Assembly (NCBI GenBank): GCA_009840225.1
Contig: VXOE01000238.1
Span: forward strand, 1-42,194
Direction: 5' to 3'
Source: Caldilineaceae bacterium SB0662_bin_25
GTDB taxonomy: Bacteria > Chloroflexota > Anaerolineae > Caldilineales > Caldilineaceae
DNA: 42,194 bases
In this document: one piece after another, positions 34,108 through 41,880 of the stretch
Layout: each line of letters starts with the position of its first letter
How positions within the stretch are numbered: position 1 is the stretch's first letter
Translations under genes and position numbers: made by a program
The notes under the pieces: generated by a model
The model's input: the letters and a program-made list of their open reading frames with translations, nothing else
What the model was told of the DNA's origin: nothing
Databases searched by the model: none

Positions 34108-35256
34108 GGTCGCGTCTTCGACCGCCGCGATCAGTTCTTCCTCATTCCAGATTATGGCGACGGCGCAGTAGTTTTGGTGACTGTAGAATGGGTTGTTTTC
34201 GGCGTGGCGGGAATCAGAAGCCTGCCGCATGGAGGGGTTGTAGTAGTACATTGTGACCCCTTGACCGTTGCCGCGGACGACGCTGGAGGGATAGCCGAGA
34301 TCGGTGCGGCGGGACTCCTCGGTGGTGTAGCCGTAGAGGCGGCCGGAGAAGGTCAGGAGGCAGTCGAGCCAGGAGCGGCCGCGGTCACGGCTGATGCGGC
34401 CTTCGATGCGGTGGGGGGGATTGCGGTTGCCGTAGGTGAGCAGGATGTCGCCGTTGGAGAGGAGGACAAGATCTGCGGGGTGCTGGCGGGCGCGGGTGAT
34501 TTGGGTGGTGGGGGACCAGGTGCGGCCACCGTCGTGTGATCGAGTGCTGTGCAGGGCCTGGGCGGTGTCGTCGCGCTGCACAGCGAGGAGATCACCTCCG
34601 GAAAGGACGATTAGAGCGGTCTCATTCCTATGCGGTGCGATCTGCGAAACAGTTTCCCATGTCCGGCCGTCATCCTGGGAACGTATGAGATAGGCGATGT
34701 CAGACATCTGCCCGCTCTGCTCGTCTGCGAAGGACCGACTGTTGTAAATGGATGCGAGCAGTGTCCCATCGTCGAGCGAGACTACTTTGCCGAAGAACGA
34801 CGCGGTCGCCAGGGATTCAAACGACAGAGGATATGGTTCTTCCCAGGTGAGGCCACTATCGAGGGAGCGCGTGGCCATCAACGCAATCGGTTTGGGGTCG
34901 GCGATGGGGAGCCCGCCCTGGTAGTTGCCGTCGGCGTCGTATCTGTGTTCACGCTGGTAGAGGAGGACAAGGGTTCCCTGGGAAGAGACACCGAAGGCCG
35001 CATCACGGTCATCGTCCTTACCGTCGGCGACTGGATTCGGGGGCGTCCAGGTTTGGCCGGCGTCGGAGGTTCGCACAACCTCCATGCGCGCCTGGCGGCC
35101 GAGATGGCCGGCGCCGCCGCGATGGGCGGCGACCACGTCACCGTTGGGGGCCAGTGCCAGAATGGGGAAGAGGCCGCCATCCTTATAGGCGATGGTCTCG
35201 CGTGTCCCGGGTAAGGCGCGCACGTCAAGGATACGGTCTGGAGTCAGGTTCGTCAC
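34096..35256 (-). CDS. BNR-repeat sialidase-like protein, copy 1
   Basis: 386-aa six-bladed propeller protein of the sialidase superfamily. Five Asp-box repeats are visible (SxDxGxxW type): RTSDAGQTW, RSLDSGLTW, RSQDDGRTW, RSHDGGRTW and ISRDRGRSW. I do not see the FRIP motif or a full Arg triad with confidence, so sialidase activity is not shown. No signal peptide. It starts at GTG with GAGGAGA upstream. Its last ~125 residues are nearly the same as those of the paralogue at 35509, while the first part is clearly more diverged. It is the last gene of the minus-strand block. Confidence 0.82.
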   Translation of the reverse strand: MTNLTPDRILDVRALPGTRETIAYKDGGLFPILALAPNGDVVAAHRGGAGHLGRQARMEVVRTSDAGQTWTPPNPVADGKDDDRDAAFGVSSQGTLVLLYQREHRYDADGNYQGGLPIADPKPIALMATRSLDSGLTWEEPYPLSFESLATASFFGKVVSLDDGTLLASIYNSRSFADEQSGQMSDIAYLIRSQDDGRTWETVSQIAPHRNETALIVLSGGDLLAVQRDDTAQALHSTRSHDGGRTWSPTTQITRARQHPADLVLLSNGDILLTYGNRNPPHRIEGRISRDRGRSWLDCLLTFSGRLYGYTTEESRRTDLGYPSSVVRGNGQGVTMYYYNPSMRQASDSRHAENNPFYSHQNYCAVAIIWNEEELIAAVEDATSGR

Positions 35257-35508
35257 TTCAGTGTCTCCTCTCGTTCGAGTGGTGGCACCTTTTCTTGGGG
35301 ATATTTTGGCCGCTTAAAGTCCCTAGTGTTCAAGGGCTGCCCCCAAGAGCCGAATGCCCTCTGAGATTCCTGCCCTATCCTGCCGGCGTTGGACGGCTGG
35401 TACAGTCCCGGAGGCCTCGTGGGAGCGCTACTTCTCCAAATTCAGTTGTATACAGGCGGGAAGGCACGGAGTAGACGCCAGGGATGTCTGAAGGCCGAGG
35501 AAACGGGC
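35257..35508. other. intergenic stretch between two BNR-repeat genes
   Basis: This 252-base gap separates two paralogues on the minus strand. It carries the ribosome binding site (GAGGAGA on the minus strand) of the downstream gene. I see no clear terminator or promoter. It is the largest gap in the minus-strand block, so the last gene may have its own promoter. Confidence 0.45.
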
Positions 35509-36669
35509 CTATTGCCGGCTTGTCGCGCGCGCCACGGCCGCGATCAGTTCTTCCTCCTGCCAGGTTACGGCGACTGCGCAGTAGTTTTGGTGACTGTAGA
35601 GTGGGTTATTTTCGGCCTGGCGGGAGTCAGAAGCCTGCCGCATGGAGGGGTTGTAGTAGTACATGGTGACCGCTTGACCGTTGCCGCGGACTACGCTGGA
35701 AGGATAGCCGAGATCGGTGCGGCGGGACTCTTCGGTGGTGTAGCCGTAGAGGTGGCCGGAGAAGGTCAGGAGACAGTCGAGCCAGGAGCGGCCGCGGTCG
35801 CGGCTGATGCGTCCTTCGATGCGGTAGGGGGGATTGCGGTTGCCGTAGGTGAGGAGGATGTCGCCATTGGAGAGGAGGACAAGATCTGCGGGGTGTTGGC
35901 GGGCCTGGGTGATCTGGACCGGATCCGACCAGGTGAAGCCGCCGTCCTGAGAATGTGTGCTGTGCAGTGCCTGGACGCCGTCATCGCGCATGACGGCGAG
36001 GAGGTCGCCGCCGGGCAGCGCGATGAGAGCGGTCTCGTTTTTGTGGTGGGCGATGAGGGAGGGTTCTCCCCAGGTCAGACCATCGTCATGGGAACGGACG
36101 AGGTAGGAGGAGTCGAAACTCTGGCCGCTGCGCTCGTCTTCCCAGGCCTGGCTGTTGTAGATGGGCGCGAGCAGCGTTCCGTCGGCGAGCGAGACGATCT
36201 TGCCGTAGGGTGAGCCTGAGGGCAGGGCGTCTATCGACAGAGGGTAGGGCTCTTCCCAGGTCAGGCCGCGGTCGAGGGAGCGGGTAGCCATGATGACAAC
36301 CGGTCTGCGGTCGGCCACCTGGGTGCGGCCCTGGTAGTTGCCGTCGGTGTCGTAGTTGTGCTGGCGGTGGTAGAGGAGTATGAGTGTGCCGTGTGGTGAA
36401 ACGCCGAAGGCAGGGTTGCGGTCGTCGTCCTCGCTGTCGGCAAGGGTATTCGGCGGTGTCCAGGTCAGACCTCCGTCCTGTGAGCGCACGACTTCCATGC
36501 GCCCTTCGCGGCCGATGTGGCCGGCACCGCCCCGCAGAGCGGCGACGGCGACGCGGTCGGCGGTCAAAGCCAGAACGGGGAAGAGGCCGCCATCCTGATA
36601 GGCGAGGGTCTCGCGGGTGCCGGGAAGAGAACGGATGTCGAGGACAGGTTCAGACGCCAAGATGGTCAC
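35509..36669 (-). CDS. BNR-repeat sialidase-like protein, copy 2
   Basis: 386 aa, exactly the length of its neighbour at 34096. Asp boxes: RSQDGGLTW, RSLDRGLTW, RSHDDGLTW, HSQDGGFTW and ISRDRGRSW. The start is read as GTG with TGGAG very close upstream, so the exact start is uncertain. The two proteins are alike throughout, but the C-terminal third (from PADLVLLSNGDILLTYGNRN) is almost identical down to the DNA, suggesting recent sequence exchange between tandem copies. Probably a cytoplasmic glycan-processing or binding protein. The substrate is unknown. Confidence 0.82.
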   Translation of the reverse strand: MTILASEPVLDIRSLPGTRETLAYQDGGLFPVLALTADRVAVAALRGGAGHIGREGRMEVVRSQDGGLTWTPPNTLADSEDDDRNPAFGVSPHGTLILLYHRQHNYDTDGNYQGRTQVADRRPVVIMATRSLDRGLTWEEPYPLSIDALPSGSPYGKIVSLADGTLLAPIYNSQAWEDERSGQSFDSSYLVRSHDDGLTWGEPSLIAHHKNETALIALPGGDLLAVMRDDGVQALHSTHSQDGGFTWSDPVQITQARQHPADLVLLSNGDILLTYGNRNPPYRIEGRISRDRGRSWLDCLLTFSGHLYGYTTEESRRTDLGYPSSVVRGNGQAVTMYYYNPSMRQASDSRQAENNPLYSHQNYCAVAVTWQEEELIAAVARATSRQ

Positions 36670-36732
36670 TCCAGTTCGTCAGCTTGCTTCAACAGTTGTT
36701 TAGGGGGTCCGGGGGTTTTTCGGGATTTCCGT

Positions 36733-37857
36733 TTATTGCTCCACTGTTGCCCTCACCAGCCAGACGCTATTTGTATCGTCCATGTCTTCAGGGATGCGAC
36801 GCCAGCCGTTGGGCACGCGGTCATACGTGTAGAGCAGGGTGTTGTCATCGACGGCCACTACTTCGGTATAGGAGGTGCTTTGCTGGCGGGAGAGATCCTC
36901 GGAGTAGATGATTTGCTCGTGGGGATGGCAGCTGTTGTGGTGGGCGAGGATGTCGATCTGCTGCCAGTCTTGCCCGGTGCCGTCAGCGTTGAGCCAGAGG
37001 TAGAGGCCGGGGCGGCCGCCGGAGAGGGCGACTGCGCCATCGGCCATCACGGCGAGGCTGGGCTGGACGGAGAAGGGGCCTGCCATGGGGACGGCGGTGG
37101 ACCAGGTGCGGCCTTCGTCGCTGCTCCAGGTCTGGCCGAAGGGCAGTTTGCTTTCGACGCGGAAGACGCACATGATGCGGCCGTCGTGGAGGCGGCAGAT
37201 GGCGGACTCGCTGGGGCCGCCATCGCCGGGGACCGGGCAGTCGGCGCCGGCGACGACTGAGCGCACCGACCAGTTGGCGCCGTCGGTGGACTCCACGGCG
37301 ACGATGGAGTCGCGTTCGTCGCCTTCGAAGTGGCCGTAGGCGGTGGCGAGGTAGGTACCGTCCTGCAGCCAGAGGGTCTGGCCGTTGAAAGAGAAGGTGA
37401 CGACGTCGAGGCCGGGCAGGATGAGGGGGACGGGCGCGGGCATGCCGGTGATGACGACGCCGGTGGGCACGTAGTCGAAGACGCGCTGGCCGGCGGGAAC
37501 AGTGTTATGGGGCGCGCCGATCCCGTTGGGGCGGGGGCGGAGATCGTAGGGGAGCATGATGCTGTCGCCGGAGTGGAGGTGGAGGAGGGTCTGGGCGCCG
37601 TCGCAGGAGACCTGGGGCTCTGTCCAGGTGAGGCCGCCGTCCCGGGACCAGAGTACCAGATAGGGGACACCGGAGAGGTGAATATCGGGCACGGGCGAGA
37701 TCGTAGAAAGGAGCTCGCCATTGGGCATTGTCCAGAGGTTGGGGAACCAGAAGTAGCCACGGCGGCGGCCAATCAGTACGGGTTCGGAAAGCGTGACGCG
37801 CATCCCATCCAAGTCCACTGTTGCACTGTCGGTCCAGGTCGCTGTCATGTCAGTCAT
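36733..37857 (-). CDS. BNR-repeat sialidase-like protein, divergent third copy
   Basis: 374-aa propeller protein with Asp-box-like repeats LWSRDGGLTW, TWSSDEGRTW and a shortened ESTDGANW. It is only distantly related to the two following genes. The segment SESAICRLHDGRIMCVFRVE resembles a catalytic-side strand of sialidase-like proteins. AAGGAG lies just before ATG 37857; the ATG three codons later (37848) has better spacing and may be the true start. No signal peptide is visible. It lies in the minus-strand block between the deacetylase-like gene and the paired BNR genes. Confidence 0.8.
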   Translation of the reverse strand: MTDMTATWTDSATVDLDGMRVTLSEPVLIGRRRGYFWFPNLWTMPNGELLSTISPVPDIHLSGVPYLVLWSRDGGLTWTEPQVSCDGAQTLLHLHSGDSIMLPYDLRPRPNGIGAPHNTVPAGQRVFDYVPTGVVITGMPAPVPLILPGLDVVTFSFNGQTLWLQDGTYLATAYGHFEGDERDSIVAVESTDGANWSVRSVVAGADCPVPGDGGPSESAICRLHDGRIMCVFRVESKLPFGQTWSSDEGRTWSTAVPMAGPFSVQPSLAVMADGAVALSGGRPGLYLWLNADGTGQDWQQIDILAHHNSCHPHEQIIYSEDLSRQQSTSYTEVVAVDDNTLLYTYDRVPNGWRRIPEDMDDTNSVWLVRATVEQ

Positions 37858-37907
37858 CGCTCCTTCCTTGGGCGATCGATTGGGAGTTCGTACTTTTGAC
37901 TCAGCGG

Positions 37908-39692
37908 CTACAGGGTTTTGAGTTCGTGCTCGCCGTGGAGGTCGGCGGTGACCTGGGCGAAGCGGTGGCCGTAGCGTTCGATCGTAGCGGCATCAGTGGC
38001 TTTGCCGTCAAGCGTGAAGGAAGACGGCGGGGATCCGCTGGCAGGAAGCAGGTAGAGCAGCGTTGCTCCGTTGAGAGCGTCCTCCGATTGAATACGGTAT
38101 GTGCCTTCGGGCGTGGAGGCGCCGTTTGCGGCGGAAGAGATGGATACGCGGCGGCGGGCGCGCTCCCAGTTGTTGATCTCTTCGCTGGTCCACCATTCCA
38201 TGCCGAGGCTGCGGGCGTAGGCGACGGTTTCGCGGATGGAGCGCTCGCATTCGGGGTCTTCGACGTGGGAGGGGTGATAGAGGACATGGGCGCAGCCGTA
38301 GGTGGCGTGGCACTGGTCGACGAGGGGTGGCATGAAGCCGTGGGGGCAGACGACGGTAAAGTCCTGGGTGAGGAAGGGGAGGGCGATCACGTCGAGGAAG
38401 TCGCCGTTGGGACGGTCGTCCTCCATGGGAAACCAGGGGTGGGAGGTGCCGAAGGTGAAGCCGCGGTCGCCGCGTGAATGTTCGAGCTGGATGCCCTTGT
38501 TCTGGCACCAGTAGTAGAACTCGAGGCGGCCCTGCCAGGCGATGCCGTGGTTCTTGTTGGAGACGATGTTGGAGAGGCCGGTCTCGTAGGCGAGCGTGTC
38601 GTACTGCCAGTCGAAGTCCATCTGGCTCCAGCGGGGGGCTTCGCGCACGGGGGCGTTGCCGGTGGCGTAGTGGAGGGCGATTTCGGAGGTGGACTCGATG
38701 AGCGCCTGGTAGAAGGAGCGATCATAGCCGGTTACGGGCATGGTGCACCAGGTGGAGGGTACGTTGAGCTCCTGGAGCAGGTCGAAGAGGCACCAGCCGA
38801 CGAGGGGACGGTTGCCGTCGGAATCGTGGGACATGTGGGCCATTGAGGTCATGCCGCGGGGCCAGTACCAGAGGAGAGGCAGGGGTTCGCCGGCGGTGCT
38901 GAGGAGGTGGAAGACGGCGCGCAGAAGGAGCTCCTTCAGGACGTCGGCCATGGGCGACAGGATGATGCGCTGGTTGTAGTAGGTGCGACCATCCTGGAGG
39001 GGGATGCCGCCGGAGTAGTAGAGATCATCGACGTCGTCGATTTCGACCAGATCGCCATCCCGTTCGGGGTCGAGAATGGAGCCGGAAGGGGTGCCTGAGG
39101 ACTCACGCGGGGGGATGGGCACGACCGGCTTGCCCTGATGGATGTGAAGCACGGATGTAATCAGGTCGAGCGCGAAGAGGATAGTACGGCCGCGACCGCT
39201 GGCGTGTGCTACGACGGCATCGGCTGCGGGTCCGCCTGCCTGCGGTGGAGGCAGGATAGACTCGACGTGGGCGAGCGCAGTGCCGGCCACGGCCTTGACC
39301 AAGGCGCCGCCGAAGACGTGGGTTTCCCTGCTCAGGCTGCCGGTCACAGGGTGGGCGGCGGCGGGTGGCTGCAGGTAGCCCTCTTCGAGGAGGCGGATGG
39401 TCTGCACGCCGAAGAGGTCGTCCATGCCTGAGGCGCCGGCGTTGCCGATGAGGAGGCCGCCGGCGTGAACGAATTCGGCGAGGCCTGCCTTCTGTTCGGA
39501 ATCCAGGTCGAAATCCTGCGCCAGGATCAGGAGGCGGGGCAAGGGTGCGTCGCCGGCCAGGGCATCCTGGGGCAGCAGCGAAAAAGGGATGCCGGCATGG
39601 TGCAGAATCTCGCTGATATAGGCGGCGGCATAAGGGGGAAGCTCGCCTGTTCCCTTGCGAGGCTGTTCGGGATTGAGGATAACTCCGATCAT
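37908..39692 (-). CDS. polysaccharide-deacetylase-like protein with an N-terminal GATase-1-like domain
   Basis: 594-aa protein. The N-terminal ~200 residues (ILNPEQPRKGTGELPPYAAA, LLILAQDFDLD, FVHAGGLLIGNAG) look like the class I glutamine-amidotransferase-like fold found as an accessory domain in beta-galactosidase trimerisation modules. The region from about 275 resembles a NodB/polysaccharide deacetylase barrel: SHDSDGN with His289 and Asp290/Asp292, EIALHYATG with His341, and YHPSHVEDP around 472-478. A small C-terminal beta domain follows. AAGGAGA lies nine bases before the ATG. A deacetylase of an amino sugar or related ester/amide is the best guess. The metal-binding pattern is not fully canonical. 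Confidence 0.7.
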   Translation of the reverse strand: MIGVILNPEQPRKGTGELPPYAAAYISEILHHAGIPFSLLPQDALAGDAPLPRLLILAQDFDLDSEQKAGLAEFVHAGGLLIGNAGASGMDDLFGVQTIRLLEEGYLQPPAAAHPVTGSLSRETHVFGGALVKAVAGTALAHVESILPPPQAGGPAADAVVAHASGRGRTILFALDLITSVLHIHQGKPVVPIPPRESSGTPSGSILDPERDGDLVEIDDVDDLYYSGGIPLQDGRTYYNQRIILSPMADVLKELLLRAVFHLLSTAGEPLPLLWYWPRGMTSMAHMSHDSDGNRPLVGWCLFDLLQELNVPSTWCTMPVTGYDRSFYQALIESTSEIALHYATGNAPVREAPRWSQMDFDWQYDTLAYETGLSNIVSNKNHGIAWQGRLEFYYWCQNKGIQLEHSRGDRGFTFGTSHPWFPMEDDRPNGDFLDVIALPFLTQDFTVVCPHGFMPPLVDQCHATYGCAHVLYHPSHVEDPECERSIRETVAYARSLGMEWWTSEEINNWERARRRVSISSAANGASTPEGTYRIQSEDALNGATLLYLLPASGSPPSSFTLDGKATDAATIERYGHRFAQVTADLHGEHELKTL

Positions 39693-39755
39693 TTGGGCTT
39701 TCTCCTTACAACAGCGGACGTTGGTAGAGCGGTGCTATAGTCATCCGGCCAGAGT

Positions 39756-40511
39756 TCATGCGTCGCGTGCACAGCGGAAGCCGATGTGGCGGCGCATCAT
39801 TTGGGGAAAGCGGTCATAGCGGGCGGCGCAGCGGGCGCGCTCGGAGATATTGTACCAGGAGCCGCCGCGCAGCACGTTGTGGGCGTCGTAGTGGACGACC
39901 GGCTTGGTGCAGATGGGGTTGGCCTGGGGGCTGAAAGAGTAGAAGTCGTCGGAGTAGCGGTCCTGGCACCATTCCCAGACGTTGCCGACCATGTCGCAGA
40001 CGCCGAAGGGGCTGACGTTGCCGGCGTCGGTGTAGCGGTCGACGGGAGTGGGATGGCCGACGCCGGATGCGCGTGTGTTGGCGCGGTCAGGGTCCCATTC
40101 GTTGCCCCAGGGCCATGGGCGTCCGTCGGCGCCGCGGGCGGCGAATTCCCATTCGGCTTCGGTGGGCAGGCGGAGTCCGGCCCAGGTTGCGTAGGCCTGC
40201 GCATCCCAGTGGGCGACGCCGATGACCGGCTGATCTGGTCCGGTGAAGCGGGGGTCGTCCCAGCATTGGGGCGGCGTTGCGCCGGAGTCCTGGAGATAGC
40301 GGTCGTACTGGGCGACGGTGACCGGGTACTGGCAGATGTAGAAGGGATCGAGGCGGACGGTGTGCTGGGGGCTTTCGTCGCGGAAGCGGGTAAGGCGCCA
40401 GCCGTAGCGGTCGGCAATTTTCTGGGCGTCGGCCGGGTCGGTGCCCATCTGGAATGTGCCGCCGGGGATGGGAATGAGCGTCGAGCCGTCCTGGTTTTCG
40501 ATGATGTCCAC
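39756..40511 (-). CDS. formylglycine-generating-enzyme-like (SUMF1) protein without the catalytic cysteine pair
   Basis: 251-aa FGE-sulfatase domain protein. It shows the family opening IPGGTFQMGTDPADA, a central RLPTEAEWEFAARG, VGNVWEWCQDRY, and the ending VLRGGSWYNISERARCAARY...GFRCARD. True FGEs carry a Cys pair (MCHRSYC-like) just before RCAAR; here that place is YNISERA, so the oxidase Cys are missing. It is therefore unlikely to activate sulfatases, and no sulfatase gene is in the window. It may be a binding or non-canonical oxidase member, as in EgtB-type relatives. It starts at GTG with GAAGGAAAAGG upstream, 17 bases after the DegT gene. Confidence 0.82.
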   Translation of the reverse strand: MDIIENQDGSTLIPIPGGTFQMGTDPADAQKIADRYGWRLTRFRDESPQHTVRLDPFYICQYPVTVAQYDRYLQDSGATPPQCWDDPRFTGPDQPVIGVAHWDAQAYATWAGLRLPTEAEWEFAARGADGRPWPWGNEWDPDRANTRASGVGHPTPVDRYTDAGNVSPFGVCDMVGNVWEWCQDRYSDDFYSFSPQANPICTKPVVHYDAHNVLRGGSWYNISERARCAARYDRFPQMMRRHIGFRCARDA

Positions 40512-40528
40512 GGCCTTTTCCTTCGGTT

Positions 40529-41821
40529 CTATTGCGCGGCCTGCTCGGCGTAGTGGAGGGCTACTTTGCGCATGGCGGCGGCGATGTCTTTGGCGTCCTG
40601 TTCGGTATAGGAGTTGCGGAAGAGGATAAAGCCGGTCTTGGGCAGTTCGCGCTCGGTGTGGGGGAGGTGAAGCGTGCTGTAGTCGATGCGGCGGTTGCCC
40701 TGCTCGTCAACGAAGGGATAGCGGGACTGACCGTAGGTGTCCTCGTCGGTGAAGATCGGGTAGCGGTAGAGGGGGCGCCCCTGGATGTAGGGGCCGTAGC
40801 AGTCCGGGATGCCTTCGGCACGGACGGCTGCGGAGAAGTCATCGGAGGAGATGCCGGCCCTGGATTCGTCGATGGTGTAGGCGTAGGTGTAGTAGGCGCT
40901 GCGATCTTCGGGGTGGACCTTCTGGATCTTGAAGCCGGGCAGCTGGGGCACGACTTCGTCAAGGATGGCGGCGGTCATGCGGCGGACGCGAGTGGCCTCG
41001 TGCCAGCGGTCGAACTGGGCGAGGCCGACGGCGGCGTGGAGGTCGGTCATGGGGTGGAAGTCGCCGAGGAAGGCGTAGCCCTTGTTGCCGCCGCGGCGGA
41101 AGGAGGTGGGGGCGAGGGAGCTGCGGAGGGCGCTGTCCATCTCGGAGCCTTTGCGGGAGAAGCCCATAGCGCGGCGGGCGAGGGGCTCGTCGTTGGTGAT
41201 GACCATGCCGCCCTGGTCGGTGGTGAGGGTCTTGCCGCCAAGCGAGAAGCAGCCGATGTCGCCGATGGTGCCGACGAGCTGGCCGCGGTATTCGGCGAGG
41301 TGGGCCTGTGAGCAGTCCTCGATGACGGGAATGTTGTGGGCGCGGCCGATTTCGAGGATGGGGCCCATGTCGCAGGGGTTGCCGTAGAGGTGGACGGCGA
41401 GGATGGCTTTGGTGCGGGGGGTGATACGGCGCTCGATGTCGGCAGGGTCGGTGTTGAGGGTCTCCGGGTCCCAGTCGGCGAAGACGGGGATGGCGTTGTG
41501 GAGGATGATGCCGAGGACGGAGCCGATGTCGGTGGTGGGGGTGGTGATGACTTCGTCGCCGGGTTCGGGGTTGACGGCGGCGACGGCGGCGTGAATGGCG
41601 CCGGTGCCGGTGGTGGTGGCGACGGCGTACTGGGCGCCGTGGAGGGTGGCAAAGGCGTCGGCGAAGGCCCTCACTTTGAAGCCGGAGCGCCAAGCGTCGG
41701 TGGCGTTGTCCATGACCTCCATGAGGTGACGGCGTTCTTCGTCGCCGAAGATCCACTTGGGGCCGAAGGGCTGGCTGCGCAGGGGCTCGCCGCCGTCGAT
41801 TGCCAGTTTTGCGCTGGTCAT
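40529..41821 (-). CDS. DegT/DnrJ/EryC1/StrS family aminotransferase
   Basis: 430-aa PLP enzyme, paralogue of the gene at 22890. Signatures: ATTTGTGAIHAAV (68-80), VIEDCSQAHLAEY with the cofactor Asp169, and CFSLGGKTLTTDQGG with Schiff-base Lys197. AAGGAAAC precedes the ATG. It heads the minus-strand block and probably acts on the sugar or cyclitol handled by the downstream genes. Compared with the plus-strand copy it has extra residues near 215-230 (MDSALRSSLAPTSFRRGG). Such enzymes usually form sugar amines from keto sugars, but in catabolic clusters the reverse reaction is possible. Confidence 0.9.
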   Translation of the reverse strand: MTSAKLAIDGGEPLRSQPFGPKWIFGDEERRHLMEVMDNATDAWRSGFKVRAFADAFATLHGAQYAVATTTGTGAIHAAVAAVNPEPGDEVITTPTTDIGSVLGIILHNAIPVFADWDPETLNTDPADIERRITPRTKAILAVHLYGNPCDMGPILEIGRAHNIPVIEDCSQAHLAEYRGQLVGTIGDIGCFSLGGKTLTTDQGGMVITNDEPLARRAMGFSRKGSEMDSALRSSLAPTSFRRGGNKGYAFLGDFHPMTDLHAAVGLAQFDRWHEATRVRRMTAAILDEVVPQLPGFKIQKVHPEDRSAYYTYAYTIDESRAGISSDDFSAAVRAEGIPDCYGPYIQGRPLYRYPIFTDEDTYGQSRYPFVDEQGNRRIDYSTLHLPHTERELPKTGFILFRNSYTEQDAKDIAAAMRKVALHYAEQAAQ

Positions 41822-41835
41822 GGGATGTTTCCTTG

Positions 41836-41880
41836 TCTGAATCAGGATCTGCAGGATTTTAATGGATTTTCACGATAACT
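41836..41880. repeat. GGATYT-iterated sequence upstream of the minus-strand block
   Basis: Three GGATYT units (from 41845, 41854 and 41864) at nine- to ten-base spacing lie within TCTGAATCAGGATCTGCAGG and the AT-richer bases after it. From memory, modular repeats of this style (alternating AATC and GGATT units) are scattered between genes in several environmental bacterial genomes. Only one copy is in this window. It lies directly before the ribosome binding site of the DegT gene, so it may affect its promoter or leader. Confidence 0.4.

Noticed and set aside
34096-37857. Calling the BNR proteins true sialidases
   Set aside because: Asp boxes are clear, but the FRIP motif and complete Arg triad could not be found, and there is no secretion signal.
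40532-41311. Gly/Val/Ala-rich plus-strand open frame opposite the DegT gene
   Set aside because: Repetitive composition from the high third-position GC of the minus-strand gene; no recognisable domain.
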